In this document: positions 6,758-7,430 of the stretch, one piece after another
How positions within the stretch are numbered: the first letter of the stretch is position 1
Layout: every line of letters starts with the position of its first letter
Source of the DNA: Anaerolineae bacterium
GTDB taxonomy: Bacteria > Chloroflexota > Anaerolineae > JAFGEY01
Assembly: GCA_016929205.1 (NCBI GenBank)
Contig: JAFGJF010000304.1
Span: 1-7,430, forward strand
Direction: 5' to 3'
DNA: 7,430 bases
The notes under the pieces: generated by a model
Told to the model about the DNA's origin: nothing
What the model saw: the letters and a program-made list of their open reading frames with translations, nothing else
Database searches by the model: none
Made by a program: the position numbers and the translations under genes

Positions 6758-6782
6758 TTAATTTGAAATATATCAAATTAAA
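6757..6782. promoter_or_regulatory. Operator-like palindrome at the transcription start of the ArsR unit
   Basis: Perfect 10-base inverted arms, TTTAATTTGA (6757-6766) and TCAAATTAAA (6773-6782), are separated by AATATA. The site begins at the last base of the -10 element and spans the predicted start point. The AT-rich TCAAAT/ATTTGA half-sites resemble those recalled for ArsR/SmtB operators such as CadC. A further TCAAATT half-site at 6739-6745 sits in the promoter spacer and faces the 6760-6766 half-site across the -10 box. Confidence 0.7.
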
Positions 6783-6820
6783 AATAATTGATCTGTTTTC
6801 TGTTTGTCGAATAGATAGTT

Positions 6821-6826
6821 GGAGGG
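6821..6826 (+). promoter_or_regulatory. Ribosome binding site fixing a GTG start at 6831
   Basis: GGAGGG with a further GAG behind it precedes the GTG at 6831 by about four or five bases. A TTG at 6819 is in frame but would overlap the Shine-Dalgarno itself, so the GTG is the likely start. Confidence 0.7.
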
Positions 6827-6830
6827 AGCT

Positions 6831-7121
6831 GTGAAAGTTACAGAGGACGGCGGGTTGAGCTACAAAGAAGAACTGGACGCGATCATTGGCGCGGATCTGC
6901 CCGAGATGGACAAGCTGGCGGCGGCCTTTGGCGGGCTGACGAGCTTTGTCGTCGAGGTGACGGAAAAAGAGATCGAGCTGGCCAAAGCGCTGGGCGACCG
7001 GCAAGAGGTGATCAAGCAGCAGATCAAAATGGAGACGATCAAGTCGGCCAGGTATATGTTTCGGACGATCTTTTGGCAGGTGACTGGAAGGTGGGCGTGG
7101 GATGAACCAATCAAGCGCTAG
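6831..7121 (+). CDS. Small charged protein of unknown function, upstream of the ArsR regulator
   Basis: A 96-residue protein starting at GTG that I do not recognise. It looks mostly alpha-helical and highly charged. Residues 11-35 form an acidic amphipathic stretch (EELDAIIG, PEMDKLAAAFGG), 36-72 hold long Glu/Lys-rich helices (VEVTEKEIELAKALGDRQEV), and 73-91 form an aromatic, basic tail (ARYMFRTIFWQVTGRWAW). It has no cysteine, signal peptide or clear membrane segment; the aromatic tail could touch a membrane or partner protein. Its end overlaps the start of the ArsR gene by 20 bases, so the two are translated together from the strong promoter at 6729-6757. A role as partner, effector or target of the regulator is an inference from this coupling. 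Confidence 0.75.
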   Translation: MKVTEDGGLSYKEELDAIIGADLPEMDKLAAAFGGLTSFVVEVTEKEIELAKALGDRQEVIKQQIKMETIKSARYMFRTIFWQVTGRWAWDEPIKR

Positions 7122-7430
7122 AGAAGCGTTGGATGTAAAAGCGGATCTGTTCAAGGCGCTGGGACACCCGGCGCGGCTGTTGATCTTGACCTTGATCAAG
7201 ATCAAACCCAGGCACGGCGAGGAACTGGCGGCGATCCTGTCGCTGAACCCGGCCACAGTCTCGCACCACCTGGGCAAGCTGGTCGAGGCCGGGCTGCTCG
7301 AGTCGGAACAGGACCAGTACTATCACACATTTTCGCTGATCGAGGGAATGCTCGACAGGACGTTGGCCGATCTGATCTTTGTCCCACAACCCGGCTTGAG
7401 CGAGCACGTACAAGAGGACGCGTATCGGGC
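7102..7430 (+). CDS. ArsR-family HTH transcriptional regulator (3' end outside window)
   Basis: The first 109 codons of a DNA-binding regulator are present, and the frame is open to the window edge. Residues about 9-75 form a winged helix-turn-helix of ArsR type: FKALGHPARLLILTLIK (dimer/helix part), ELAAILSLNPATVSHHLGKL (helix-turn-helix with the typical SHHL recognition helix) and EAGLLESEQDQYYHTFSL (wing). No cysteine occurs in the visible part, so the classic CVC metal site is absent and a metal-sensing role is unlikely. The last visible residues, LSEHVQEDAYR, resemble the linker and start of the DUF2087 domain often found behind such HTH domains; this is inference because the rest is cut off. 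The ATG at 7102 has GGAAGG ten bases upstream and overlaps the end of the 96-residue gene by 20 bases. Self-repression through the palindrome at 6757-6782 is plausible. Confidence 0.88.
   Translation, partial: MNQSSAREALDVKADLFKALGHPARLLILTLIKIKPRHGEELAAILSLNPATVSHHLGKLVEAGLLESEQDQYYHTFSLIEGMLDRTLADLIFVPQPGLSEHVQEDAYR

Larger units (their letters stand above)
6494..6830. other. Divergent intergenic region with two promoters
   Basis: This 337-base stretch separates the leftward propeller gene from the rightward 96-residue/ArsR unit. Its left 75 bases hold the leftward promoter and palindrome. Its right 110 bases hold the rightward consensus promoter, operator repeats and ribosome binding site, and are markedly AT-rich (about 6728-6800). 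Between about 6570 and 6725 I see no coding potential, RNA gene or strong hairpin. Confidence 0.7.

Noticed and set aside
6726..7277. Open frame of 183 codons on the - strand across the ArsR region
   Set aside because: It runs antisense through the ArsR start, the 96-residue gene and the consensus promoter, so it is a shadow.

Overview
The window is a bacterial chromosomal segment of moderately high GC (by eye) with five or six genes, one gene remnant and two well-formed divergent promoters. No rRNA, tRNA, CRISPR array or transposase is visible. The mix of intracellular glycoside-processing genes, a zinc-ribbon/transmembrane/beta-propeller protein and a cysteine-free ArsR-type regulator would suit a Chloroflexota-like (Anaerolineae-type) heterotroph. 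That placement is a low-confidence inference from gene style, since no marker gene is present.

Left part (1-1590, + strand): the window opens inside a GH51 alpha-L-arabinofuranosidase that lacks only its first roughly 90 residues. Directly after its stop lies the 3' end of an M20-family (ArgE/DapE-like) peptidase gene. It has lost its 5' part and carries about three frame changes, so it is a pseudogene. Its decayed tail contains a sigma70-type promoter that drives the next gene.

Middle (1630-4601, + strand): three same-strand genes with short gaps. The first encodes an N-terminal C2-like domain joined to a caspase/gingipain-like (clan CD) region with a candidate His198/Cys242 pair. It is the most unusual protein here. 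The second is a 260-residue TIM-barrel protein resembling aldo/keto reductases, and the third is a cytosolic sialidase-like beta-propeller with five Asp-boxes. The last two lie 13 bases apart and probably act together on a sugar or sugar-conjugate substrate. With the GH51 enzyme they suggest a carbohydrate-use locus.

Right part (4679-7430): a 604-residue protein on the - strand combines a zinc ribbon, one membrane helix and a PQQ-type beta-propeller. It is divergent from a + strand unit that encodes a 96-residue protein of unknown function and, overlapping it by 20 bases, an ArsR-family regulator cut by the window edge. The 337-base region between them holds one promoter for each direction. 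The rightward promoter is a perfect consensus (TTGACA-N17-TATAAT) and is embedded in repeated TCAAATT half-sites, which suggests tight control, plausibly by the ArsR protein itself. The leftward promoter overlaps a separate small palindrome.
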